Origin: UBA2982 sp040081395
GTDB taxonomy: Bacteria; Gemmatimonadota; Gemmatimonadetes; Longimicrobiales; Gaopeijiaceae
Length of the DNA: 9,535 nt
Assembly: GCA_040081395.1 (NCBI GenBank)
Contig: JBEBGN010000124.1
Span: 1 to 9,535 of the forward strand
Reading direction: 5' to 3'
The notes under the pieces were generated by a model. It saw nothing but the letters and a program-made list of their open reading frames with translations. It did no database searches and had not been told where the DNA came from. Every line of letters begins with the position of its first letter. Position 1 is the first letter of the stretch. Both the position numbers and the translations under genes were made by a program. Positions 1 through 6,752 of this stretch are shown piece after piece.

Positions 1-217
1 GGGCGGGTAGGGGCGATCAAGCAACCGGTGTGCCAGGCAGGGACCGGCATAAACCCAGGCCGGAAGCCGTGAAAGCGGCCCTCGAGGCCGGAAAATCGAG
101 CACTCCTTGCCGCTTACGAGACCGTTTGGCGCAACGGCAGGGGGGGCCAGGACTCCATGGGATGTCCCGTCCCGATTACAATCCCGGGTCATTTCCCCCC
201 AGGGAGCAGCCGGCGAC
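1..217. other. Unassigned leader region upstream of panB
   Basis: I can assign no gene here. The first plus-strand frame is open from the window edge to a TGA at 70-72, reading about 23 residues that end in INPGRKP. This could be the tail of an upstream gene, but I do not recognise it. Another frame stays open right through into panB but has no recognisable protein character. The stretch contains a run of seven G (140-146). I found no convincing promoter or riboswitch fold by eye. The only clear element is the AGGGAG at 201-206, the likely ribosome binding site of panB, 11 bases before its ATG. Confidence 0.4.
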
Positions 218-1018
218 ATGGAGCGGGTCACCCCCGACGCCATCCGCGCCCGCAAGGGCGGGCAACCCATCGTCTGCCTGACCGCCTATACCACTCCGGT
301 CGCGCAGCGCTTAGACGCCCACGTCGACCTCATGCTCGTGGGCGACTCGGTCGCGATGGTCGTGTACGGCATGGGAACGACCCGGGACGTGACCCTCGAA
401 ACCATGATCGCGCACGGGGCCGCGGTGGTGCGCGGGGCGAAGCGCGCCTGCGTCATCATCGACCTCCCGCGCGGATCGTACGAGCGCAGCCCCCAACACG
501 CGTATGCATCGGCCAGCCAAGTCATGGACCGGACCGGCGCGCAGGGCGTGAAGATGGAGGGCGGCGTCGAGCTGGTCGACACCATCGAGCACCTCGTCGA
601 TCGGGGGATCCCCGTCATGGGTCATGTGGGCCTCCTGCCCCAGCGCGTCACGCACCGACGCGACTTCAAGATCCAAGGGCGCGACGAGCAGAGCTGGCAA
701 CGGGTCTTCGCCGATGGCCGCGCAGTGGCCGAGGCCGGAGCGTTCGCGCTCGTGATCGAGGGCACGGTGGAGCCTCTCGCGCGGGCCCTCACGGACGCGG
801 TCGCGATCCCGACGATCGGCATCGGCGCGTCACCCGCGTGCGATGGCCAGATCCTGGTGACGGACGACCTGCTCGGGCTCTTCAGCGACTTCACGCCCAC
901 GTTCGTGAAGCGTTACGCCGAGCTGGGCGAGTCGATCGAACGCGCCGCCTCCGCCTACGCCGACGACGTGCGCGCACGCCGCTTTCCGGGACCCGAGCAT
1001 ACGTTCGGCGAGAAGTAA
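218..1018 (+). CDS. panB: 3-methyl-2-oxobutanoate hydroxymethyltransferase (PanB)
   Basis: PanB transfers a hydroxymethyl group from 5,10-methylenetetrahydrofolate to 2-oxoisovalerate, giving ketopantoate, the first committed step of pantothenate synthesis in the cytoplasm. The 266-residue product has the usual PanB length. Family motifs in order: LTAYTTP (21-27), VGDSVAMVVYG (41-51), DLP (82-84), VKMEGG (111-116), GHVGLLPQ (135-142), IEG (179-181) and an IGIGAS...CDGQ stretch near 206-217. The expected metal and substrate residues are visible as D43, D82, K112, H136 and E180. Small departures from the common consensus are R85 after DLP, where F is usual, and IGIGAS-PACDGQ in place of IGIGAGPDCDGQ. 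I chose the ATG at 218 because it gives the family N-terminus (VTPDAIRARK) and has AGGGAG upstream. The frame is open further upstream, but that part is not protein-like. The stop is 2 bases before panC, so the two are almost certainly co-transcribed and translationally coupled. Confidence 0.96.
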   Translation: MERVTPDAIRARKGGQPIVCLTAYTTPVAQRLDAHVDLMLVGDSVAMVVYGMGTTRDVTLETMIAHGAAVVRGAKRACVIIDLPRGSYERSPQHAYASASQVMDRTGAQGVKMEGGVELVDTIEHLVDRGIPVMGHVGLLPQRVTHRRDFKIQGRDEQSWQRVFADGRAVAEAGAFALVIEGTVEPLARALTDAVAIPTIGIGASPACDGQILVTDDLLGLFSDFTPTFVKRYAELGESIERAASAYADDVRARRFPGPEHTFGEK

Positions 1019-1020
1019 CC

Positions 1021-1860
1021 ATGGTCACGGTCACCTCGGTGAGCGCCTTGCGGGAACGGATCCGCGCGTGGCGTGGCGCAGGCGACACCATCGGCCTCGT
1101 GCCCACCATGGGAGCCCTGCACGCCGGACATATCTCGTTGGTTCACCGATCCCGCTCACTCGCCACCCGCACGTGTGCGTCGATCTTCGTAAACCCGAAA
1201 CAGTTCGCTCCGGGAGAAGATTTCGCAAGATACCCGCGCAGCCCCGAGGCCGACGCAGCCCTGTTGCACACCGAAGGCGTGGACCTCCTCTTCACGCCCG
1301 ACGTGGCGGAGATATACGCGCCCGATCACGCGACGCACGTCCGCGTGGACGGCCTCGGTGATACCCTCGACGGGACGTTCCGGCCAGGGCACTTCGACGG
1401 TGTTGCGACGGTGGTCGCGAAGCTCCTCCTCCAGGCCCTTCCCGACGTTGCGGTCTTCGGCGAGAAGGACTGGCAGCAGCTCCAGGTGATCCGCCGCATG
1501 GTGCGCGACCTGAACGTTCCGGTGCGCATCGAGGGCGCGCCCACGATGCGGGAGCCGGACGGACTCGCGCTGTCTTCGCGGAACGCCTACCTGACGCCCC
1601 AGGAGCGCACCGCGGCACCCGCGCTCTTCCGCGCGCTCACGGCGGTGGCGGCGGCCGTCGCCGGAGGCGAAGCGGCGATCCCCGAGTGCGACCGCGCCAT
1701 CCGCGCGCTGGAGCAAGCGGGATTCGGCGCAGTGGACTACCTCACTGTTCGTGACGCGGTGACCCTCGACGCGCGCACGGACCCGTCGCGCCCGAGGCGC
1801 GTGCTCGCCGCAGCCCGGCTCGGGCGCGCTCGCCTCATCGACAACGTGCCCGTACCCTGA
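1021..1860 (+). CDS. panC: Pantothenate synthetase (pantoate--beta-alanine ligase, PanC)
   Basis: PanC joins pantoate and beta-alanine using ATP, through a pantoyl-adenylate intermediate, to make pantothenate. The 279-residue product matches the usual length. Motifs of the nucleotidyltransferase fold are clear: PTMGALHAGH (28-37, the HIGH-type ATP site), IFVNPKQF (55-62), a GHFDGVATVVAKLL block near 122-136, FGEKDWQQ (146-153), and REPDGLALSSRNAYL with SSRN at 185-188, the KMSKS-like loop. The ATG at 1021 lies 2 bases after the panB stop and no separate strong ribosome binding site is visible, so coupling with panB is likely. The C-terminal half (VDYLTVRDAVTL, then a basic segment ending in a variant of RLIDN) fits the pantoate-binding lid domain. 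The substrates require panD and panE (or ilvC) products, and these genes are not in the window. Confidence 0.96.
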   Translation: MVTVTSVSALRERIRAWRGAGDTIGLVPTMGALHAGHISLVHRSRSLATRTCASIFVNPKQFAPGEDFARYPRSPEADAALLHTEGVDLLFTPDVAEIYAPDHATHVRVDGLGDTLDGTFRPGHFDGVATVVAKLLLQALPDVAVFGEKDWQQLQVIRRMVRDLNVPVRIEGAPTMREPDGLALSSRNAYLTPQERTAAPALFRALTAVAAAVAGGEAAIPECDRAIRALEQAGFGAVDYLTVRDAVTLDARTDPSRPRRVLAAARLGRARLIDNVPVP

Positions 1861-1882
1861 ACCAACCTCTTCACACGAGATC

Positions 1883-3139
1883 ATGACCATCCCGCTGAGT
1901 ACGTTCGCGTCGTCCATCCGAGTCGAGACCGCGTTTTCCGTCCTTGCGGTCGCCAAGCGACTCAAGGCCGATGGCAAGGACGTCGTCGAGCTCGAGATCG
2001 GAGACAGCCCGTTCCCGACACCCTCGGTAGCGGTGGAGGCGGCGGCCAAGGCGATCCGCGACGGGCACACGCGGTACGGCCCTTCCCTCGGCCTCCCCGA
2101 ATACCGCAAGGCGGTCGCCGAGTACGTCAACCATGAGTACGCCCTCGGGGTCACATCCGAGAACGTGGTGGCCGGGCAAGGCGCGAAGATCTTCGAGCAG
2201 CTCTTCTGCGAGGCGTTCCTCAACCCGGGGGATGGAGTGCTCGTGTTCAGCCCCCACTTCCCCACCTACCCGCCGAACATCGAGCGTCGTGGCGCGCGCG
2301 TGGTGCTCGCACGCCTCGAGGTGGGACGCGAATTCCGTCCCGACCCGGCCGCGGTTCGGCGCTTCGTGAAGGAGGACCCGCGGCCGCGCGCAATCTTCCT
2401 CAACAGCCCCCACAACCCGACCGGCGGAGTTGCGACGCTCGACGACTTCCATGCGATCGAGGAAGCTGTACGCGGAACCGACATCGCCATCCTGAGCGAC
2501 GAACCGTACGACCGCATGGTGTGGAAGGGACGCCATCATTCTCCCCTCGAGGTGCCGGGACTGCGGGACCGCACGGTGGCAGCGTACACGTTCTCCAAGT
2601 CGTTCAGCATGAGCGGGTGGCGACTCGGGTTCGCGGTTGCCGATGCGCGTGTCATCGACATCTTCGGCAAGCTCACCAACACAACCCTTTCATGTGTGCC
2701 GCCCTTCGTGCAGATGGCGGGAGTGGCCGCCCTGCAGAACGCGCGTGACGAGCGCGACCGGACCATGCAGGAGTTCCGGCGGAAGGTCGAGTTGCTCGTG
2801 CGCGCGCTGGACGGCGTGGACGGCATCACGTGCGCGATGCCCGGCGGCACGTTCTATGCGTTCCCCGCCGTCGCGAGCGTCTGCAACCAACTCGGCATCA
2901 CCTCGCATGGCCTGGCGATGTACCTCCTGGAGGGCGCCGACCCGAAGCGGGGTGTCGCCTGCCTCGGCGGCGAGTGCTTCGGGGATGCAGGCGCGGGCTT
3001 CATGCGCCTCAGCTGCGCGGAGCCCGACGAGCGCCTGGTGGGCGCCGTCGACTTCATCGCAGAAGCGATCACGCGAAGCGATCGGGTCACGGCCTACTTG
3101 GCCGCACACCCGGAGTTCGCGTTGAAGGCGCGGTACTAG
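1883..3139 (+). CDS. PLP-dependent class I/II aminotransferase (substrate unknown)
   Basis: This 418-residue protein is a fold-type I aminotransferase of the aspartate aminotransferase superfamily, which moves an amino group between an amino acid and a 2-oxo acid. Key positions are present: the substrate-binding N-terminal segment LEIGDSPFPTP, TRYGPSLGLPEYRKAVA, SPHNPTGG with N178, SDEPYD with D206 and Y209, the PLP lysine K239 in TFSKSFSMSGWRLGF, and R375 in FMRLSCAEPDE, which should bind the substrate carboxylate. It lies 22 bases after panC on the same strand and is probably the third gene of that operon. The Shine-Dalgarno match before the ATG at 1883 is poor. The location suggests a link to pantothenate precursors, such as valine/2-oxoisovalerate exchange or aspartate supply for beta-alanine, but that is inference. 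An AspC, alanine or aromatic aminotransferase role is equally possible. About 25 residues lie beyond the usual end of the fold, forming a short tail ending in EFALKARY. Confidence 0.9.
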   Translation: MTIPLSTFASSIRVETAFSVLAVAKRLKADGKDVVELEIGDSPFPTPSVAVEAAAKAIRDGHTRYGPSLGLPEYRKAVAEYVNHEYALGVTSENVVAGQGAKIFEQLFCEAFLNPGDGVLVFSPHFPTYPPNIERRGARVVLARLEVGREFRPDPAAVRRFVKEDPRPRAIFLNSPHNPTGGVATLDDFHAIEEAVRGTDIAILSDEPYDRMVWKGRHHSPLEVPGLRDRTVAAYTFSKSFSMSGWRLGFAVADARVIDIFGKLTNTTLSCVPPFVQMAGVAALQNARDERDRTMQEFRRKVELLVRALDGVDGITCAMPGGTFYAFPAVASVCNQLGITSHGLAMYLLEGADPKRGVACLGGECFGDAGAGFMRLSCAEPDERLVGAVDFIAEAITRSDRVTAYLAAHPEFALKARY

Positions 3140-3160
3140 CGCCGCTCGACTCGATCCGCT

Positions 3161-3182
3161 CGATGCCCGGGGACGGGCATCG
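3161..3182 (+). terminator. 9-bp GC-rich hairpin after the pan/aminotransferase operon
   Basis: CGATGCCCG and CGGGCATCG form a perfect 9-bp stem closed by a GGGA (GNRA-type) tetraloop, starting 22 bases after the aminotransferase stop. No T-run follows, so it is not a textbook intrinsic terminator. It may act as an RNA 3'-end stabiliser or a T-less terminator. The stem itself is seen directly and its function is inferred from position. Confidence 0.5.
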
Positions 3183-3325
3183 CCACCGCTGTCGAAACTC
3201 AGGACGCGTGCCGCGCCTGGAGCTCCATCACGGCACCGAGCAGCGCCTCGCAGGCCGAGAGCGAGCGTCGTTCGAGCACGAATGACCCTGCCCCCATCTC
3301 CAGTCCCTTGCCAGCTCATCCGAAC
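3183..3325. other. Intergenic spacer, no confident gene
   Basis: This is the rest of the gap between the aminotransferase and the ArsR-type regulator. I see no confident gene. The minus strand carries a 32-codon frame (3297-3199, MGAGSFVLERRSL...) with AAGGGA six bases before its ATG. It is too short to accept on sequence alone and is listed as a finding. A TTGCCA at 3308-3313 could be a -35 box for the regulator, 17 bases before a poor -10 match (TAAGTT, 3331-3336). Confidence 0.3.
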
Positions 3326-3329
3326 ATAG

Positions 3330-3345
3330 GTAAGTTTTTTCTTAC
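3330..3345. promoter_or_regulatory. Inverted repeat touching the arsR-type start codon (candidate operator)
   Basis: GTAAG-TTTTTT-CTTAC is a 5-bp inverted repeat with a 6-base T spacer. Its last base is immediately followed by the ATG of the ArsR-family gene at 3346. ArsR regulators commonly bind short inverted repeats overlapping their own promoter, so this is a reasonable autoregulatory operator. A possible TTGCCA -35 (3308-3313) would place the start of transcription near 3343-3346, making the message leaderless or nearly so. The palindrome is seen directly and the role is inferred. Confidence 0.4.
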
Positions 3346-3756
3346 ATGAATGCCGACCGCGACATGGCCAGCGTCTTCGACGCTCTGGGGAACGCGACCC
3401 GTCGGCGCATCCTGGACCTGATCAAGGCGGACCCCGGGTGCACGGTCGGGGCGCTCGCGTCGCACTTCGACACGACGCGCGTCGGGGTCATGCACCACCT
3501 CAGGCAGCTCGAGGAATGCGAACTGGTCGTGTCGATCAAGGAAGGGCGCACGCGGCGCCTCTATCACAACCCGGTTCCGATTCAGCTCATCTACGACCGG
3601 TGGACAACCGAGTACAGCGGTTTCTGGGCGAGCAAGATGGCAGACGTGAAGTACGCGGTCGAGCAGGGCCAACCAAGGAGCGGACAACATGGCGGACACG
3701 GTGCGGCTGGTGTCGAAGATCCTCATCAAGGGTCGGATCGAGGACGTGTGGCGTGA
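3346..3756 (+). CDS. ArsR-family winged-helix transcriptional regulator
   Basis: A 136-residue DNA-binding protein of the ArsR/SmtB type. The N-terminal helix VFDALGNATRRRILDLI (10-26) is typical. It is followed by a helix-turn-helix with recognition helix TTRVGVMHHLRQLEE (43-57) and a beta-wing LVVSIKEGRTRRLYH (60-74). The ELCVCD metal-binding motif of ArsR itself is absent. The only cysteines in the fold are C32 and C58, so metal sensing is not indicated. The final 30 or so residues (GQPRSGQHGGHGAAG...) are low complexity and are translated from DNA that also encodes the start of the next gene in the +1 frame, so they may be non-functional read-through. No good Shine-Dalgarno precedes the ATG. 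An internal ATG at 3364 is the alternative start. It probably represses its own promoter and regulates the overlapping SRPBCC gene with it. The ligand is unknown. Confidence 0.88.
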   Translation: MNADRDMASVFDALGNATRRRILDLIKADPGCTVGALASHFDTTRVGVMHHLRQLEECELVVSIKEGRTRRLYHNPVPIQLIYDRWTTEYSGFWASKMADVKYAVEQGQPRSGQHGGHGAAGVEDPHQGSDRGRVA

Positions 3757-4210
3757 GATCACGAAGACGAACGAACCCCAGCTCGCCTTCTTCGGCGCGC
3801 AGATGCACCGACTGAGCCTCGGTGCGGGCTCGCCGATCCAGATGCGGACCCCCGACGGCAAGTTCACCTCCGTCGTGGGCGAGGTCCTCGAAGCATCGGC
3901 GCCCCATCGCTTCTCGCATACGATGAAGTTCACCCAGTATGACGACCCCTACTGCAAGGTCACGTATGACCTGAAGGAAGTGCCGGGGGGGGTGGAGTTC
4001 ACGCTCACGTCGGAAGAAGTGCCGGCGTCGTCGAAGACCGAGAAGTCCATGCGCCAGGGCGGCGACTTCATCGTGAAGACGCTCAAACAGGTCATCGAGA
4101 ACGGGAAGCCGTCCGCGATGACGCGCATGGTCTACGTCATGTTCCGCGTGCTCGGGCCCCTCATGACCCCGGCGAAGTGCAAGACAGAGAGGTGGCCCCT
4201 GGCGGGATAA
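3689..4210 (+). CDS. SRPBCC/AHSA1-like domain protein
   Basis: A 173-residue protein with the START/Bet v1-like (SRPBCC, Aha1 C-terminal-like) helix-grip pattern. It opens with LVSKILIKGRIEDVWREITK (the first strand and helix), followed by alternating strands (SPIQMRTPDGKFTSVVGEVLEA, HRFSHTMKFTQY, CKVTYDLKEVPGGVEFTLTSE), and then a long C-terminal helix (GGDFIVKTLKQVIENG). A hydrophobic, basic tail (MVYVMFRVLGPLM...CKTERWPL) extends beyond the fold and might touch the membrane. Such domains bind hydrophobic ligands in an internal cavity. No catalytic residues are evident. The ATG at 3689 has an excellent AAGGAG (3675-3680) 8 bases upstream, inside the regulator's reading frame, so the 68-base overlap looks genuine. 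Pairing with ArsR regulators is common for this family and suggests the two proteins respond to the same ligand, but the ligand is not known. A G8 tract at 3985-3992 lies within the gene. Confidence 0.85.
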   Translation: MADTVRLVSKILIKGRIEDVWREITKTNEPQLAFFGAQMHRLSLGAGSPIQMRTPDGKFTSVVGEVLEASAPHRFSHTMKFTQYDDPYCKVTYDLKEVPGGVEFTLTSEEVPASSKTEKSMRQGGDFIVKTLKQVIENGKPSAMTRMVYVMFRVLGPLMTPAKCKTERWPLAG

Positions 4211-4237
4211 GACACGGGCCGAAACCGTCCCCAGCAG

Positions 4238-4276
4238 CCTCGCGTAGGGCCGAGCATCCGACCCCACCGCGCGAGG
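4238..4276 (+). promoter_or_regulatory. Possible hairpin covering the permease ribosome binding site
   Basis: CCTCGCG (4238-4244) pairs perfectly with CGCGAGG (4270-4276) across a 25-base loop. The loop has a further GGG/CCC pairing possibility (4247-4249 with 4262-4264). The right arm contains the only Shine-Dalgarno-like bases (GAGGG, 4273-4277) ahead of the permease ATG at 4281. If it forms in RNA it would limit translation. This is seen as base complementarity only, and in GC-rich DNA such matches can occur by chance. Confidence 0.3.
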
Positions 4277-4280
4277 GACC

Positions 4281-6707
4281 ATGACAGGATTTCTGGGAGA
4301 GCTTCGCTACGCCGCCAGGATGCTGCTCAAGCACCCGGCGGTGTCGGGGCTGGCCGTGGTTGCCATGGGCCTCGGTATTGGACTGCCCGCCGTGATGTTC
4401 AGCATCGTCTACGGCGGACTGATCCGCCCCCTCCCGTTCGAGAACGGCGACCGGCTGCTCACCATCGGGTGGGTGGACACCTCGCTGGATGACGAGGTAC
4501 TGAGCGTCTCCGCGCACGATTACTACGACTGGTTGGCAGCGCAGCGCTCGTTCGACCAGCTCGCCGGATATTACGAGGGGACGGTGAACGTGCGCTGGGT
4601 GGACGAGCCCGAGCGCTTCGACGGCGCGTTCGTCACGTCGAACTTCTTCAGCGCCCTCGGTGTGCAGCCGCAGGTGGGCCGGGTATTCCGCGAAGAGGAG
4701 GACGACTTCGGAGCGCCGGCCACGGCAATCCTCTCGCACCTGGTCTGGATGGATCGCTTCGGCGGCGACCGGGACGCGATCGGGCAAGTCGTGTCGGTGA
4801 ACGGTGAGTCCGCCGAGATCATCGGTGTGATGCCCGAAGGATTTCGATTCCCAGCGATCCAGGAAATCTGGGTCCCCCTGCGACGGGATCTCCTCGGTAC
4901 CGCTCGCGACGCCGGCGTGGCGCTCACCGTCTTCGGCCCGCTCGGGGACGGCGTCACACGGGACGCCGCTATGGCCGAGTTCTCGGGGATCATGTCCCGT
5001 CTCGCCGCCGAGTACCCCGAGACCAACGAGCGTGTGCTGACCCCGGCCATGCTGCCCTTCCCGGAGCGCTTCATCGGCCCCGAAGGCAAGGCGCTGCTCT
5101 ACAGTATGCTCGCCACCGTGTCTCTCGTCCTGCTCATCGCGTGCGCGAACGTCGCCAACCTGCTGCTCGCCCGCGCCGCGGTCCGCACCCGCGAGGTCGG
5201 CATCCGTACGGCGATCGGCGCGAGCCGAGGGCGCGTCATCCGGCAGATGCTGCTCGAGGCCCTCGCGATCGCCGTGGTGGCGACCCTCCTGGGCACGGGA
5301 GTGGCCTGGCTCGGCGTCGAGTACTTCGCGCGCGCCATTGCCCCCACCAACCCACCCTTCTGGATGGCCTTCCGGCTGGACGGCCCAATCCTCGCGTTCA
5401 TCGCGGTCGGCGCGGTGGTCGCGGCCTTGGTGGCCGGGGGCATTCCCGCGCTCAAGGCCTCGGGCGCGGACGTCAGCTCCGTGCTCAAGGACGAGTCGCG
5501 CGGATCGTCGAGCCTGCGCATCGGACGCCTCAGCCGGATCCTCGTCATCGGGCAGATCTCGCTGTCACTCGGCCTGCTCGTGGCCGCCGGACTCATGACG
5601 AAGAGCATCTCGACGCTTCGGAACTACGACTATCCGTTCGAGACCGGTGCCGTCTTCACGGCGCGCGTCGGACTGTTCGAGGCGGACTTCCCCGATACGC
5701 TGACTCGGCGGGCGTTCTACCGCGACGTCGAGATGCGACTCAGGGAGATCCCCGAAGTGCGCGCTGCCGCGCTCGGGACCGTGCTCCCTGGGTTGGGATC
5801 GGGGGGCGGGTTCATCTCGGTGGAGGGAGTTTCCTATCCGGAGGACGGCGCCCACCCGCGCGCCGAAGCGGGTATCGTCGACTCGGGCTATTTCGCCACC
5901 GTCGGGGTCGACGTCCTACGTGGACGTGACTTCGAGATCCAGGACGACGGCCTCGGCACGCCCGTCGTCATCGTGAACCAGAGTTTCTCCGAACGGCACT
6001 TCCCCGGCGAGAGCGCGCTCGGGCACCGTATCCGCGAGGGCGATTCCGGCAGCACTGAGCCGTGGCGCACGATCGTCGGCGTGGTCCCGGACCTCCACAT
6101 GCAGGGCATGAGCGATACTCGCTCGGACCAGTCGGGCTACTACGTCCCGATCGCACAGAGCGACGCGCGCTTCATGAGCATCCTGGCGATCGGTCCCTCC
6201 GAGCCGATGCAGCTCGCGGGTGCGGTTCGCTCCGCGGTCGCGTCGGTGCACGCCGACACGCCGCTCTACTTCGTGCAGACGCTGCAGTCGCGCATCGACG
6301 AGGAGACGTGGGTCTTCAGCATCTTTGGAACGCTCTTCCTGGCGTTCGGCGGTGTCGCGCTCTTCCTCGCTTCGATCGGTCTCTACGGAGTCATGGCCTT
6401 CACGGTGGCGCGACGGACGCCGGAGGTCGGCATTCGTCTGGCACTGGGTGCGACCCGCGGACAGGTGCTTTCCCTGGTCATGCGCCAAGGCCTTGCACAG
6501 GTCGCGATCGGATTGGCCCTCGGCGCAGGCGTGGCCGTGCTCGCCTCGCGCGGCCTGGCCCTCATCCTCTTCGAGGTGAGCCCGTACGATCCGATCGTGT
6601 TCGGCGGGATCGCCCTGGCCCTCGCGACCACCGGGACACTGGCCACACTCATCCCGGCACGCCGTGCGAGCCGCGCCGATCCGGCGCACGCTCTCCGCTA
6701 CGACTGA
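4281..6707 (+). CDS. ADOP-type orphan ABC permease (two FtsX/MacB domains)
   Basis: An 808-residue inner-membrane protein of the 'acidobacterial duplicated orphan permease' type. The start MTGFLGELRYAARMLLKHP is the family N-terminus. By eye it has TM1 at about 22-46, a large periplasmic MacB-core domain at about 50-270, TM helices near 276-298, 323-348, 371-391 and 418-440, a second periplasmic domain at about 441-675, then TM helices near 680-705, 733-755 and 773-792. Both FtsX halves carry the cytoplasmic coupling signature: EVGIRTAIGASRG at 305 and EVGIRLALGATRG at 715. The C-terminus PARRASRADPAHALRYD is typical. Relatives of MacB/LolCE use mechanical transmission rather than a channel, to export peptides or move lipoproteins. 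No ATPase gene is adjacent, so the partner must be elsewhere or absent. The start has only GAGGG three bases upstream, possibly within a hairpin. The substrate is unknown. Confidence 0.92.
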   Translation: MTGFLGELRYAARMLLKHPAVSGLAVVAMGLGIGLPAVMFSIVYGGLIRPLPFENGDRLLTIGWVDTSLDDEVLSVSAHDYYDWLAAQRSFDQLAGYYEGTVNVRWVDEPERFDGAFVTSNFFSALGVQPQVGRVFREEEDDFGAPATAILSHLVWMDRFGGDRDAIGQVVSVNGESAEIIGVMPEGFRFPAIQEIWVPLRRDLLGTARDAGVALTVFGPLGDGVTRDAAMAEFSGIMSRLAAEYPETNERVLTPAMLPFPERFIGPEGKALLYSMLATVSLVLLIACANVANLLLARAAVRTREVGIRTAIGASRGRVIRQMLLEALAIAVVATLLGTGVAWLGVEYFARAIAPTNPPFWMAFRLDGPILAFIAVGAVVAALVAGGIPALKASGADVSSVLKDESRGSSSLRIGRLSRILVIGQISLSLGLLVAAGLMTKSISTLRNYDYPFETGAVFTARVGLFEADFPDTLTRRAFYRDVEMRLREIPEVRAAALGTVLPGLGSGGGFISVEGVSYPEDGAHPRAEAGIVDSGYFATVGVDVLRGRDFEIQDDGLGTPVVIVNQSFSERHFPGESALGHRIREGDSGSTEPWRTIVGVVPDLHMQGMSDTRSDQSGYYVPIAQSDARFMSILAIGPSEPMQLAGAVRSAVASVHADTPLYFVQTLQSRIDEETWVFSIFGTLFLAFGGVALFLASIGLYGVMAFTVARRTPEVGIRLALGATRGQVLSLVMRQGLAQVAIGLALGAGVAVLASRGLALILFEVSPYDPIVFGGIALALATTGTLATLIPARRASRADPAHALRYD

Positions 6708-6723
6708 CGTTCGACCGACTCCG

Positions 6724-6752
6724 CTCGACCTGCTCTAGATGAACAGGTCGAG
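6724..6752. terminator. 9-bp hairpin between convergent genes
   Basis: CTCGACCTG (6724-6732) and CAGGTCGAG (6744-6752) form a perfect 9-bp stem with an 11-base loop. It begins 17 bases after the permease stop, and the minus-strand small gene's TAG (6737-6735) lies in the loop. Because it sits between converging genes it could serve as a terminator in both directions. No T-run flanks it, so termination efficiency is uncertain. Confidence 0.45.

Noticed and set aside
107..217. In-frame upstream extension of panB by 37 codons
   Set aside because: The family N-terminus begins at the ATG at 218, which has AGGGAG upstream. The extension is arginine/glycine-rich without recognisable character.
30..281. 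Open frame of 83 codons overlapping the panB start
   Set aside because: Composition is proline/arginine/serine-rich shadow of GC-rich DNA and half of it lies under panB in another frame.
157..1020. Long open stretch in the panC frame running under panB
   Set aside because: It is arginine/histidine-rich out-of-frame translation of panB. panC starts at 1021 at its canonical N-terminus.
1156..2265. 369-codon minus-strand open frame across panC and the aminotransferase
   Set aside because: It is antisense to two clear genes, with no domain motif and a composition expected from high-GC antisense frames.
2690..3319. 209-codon minus-strand open frame opposite the aminotransferase end
   Set aside because: Antisense shadow rich in R, A and G; its extension into the spacer shows no motif.
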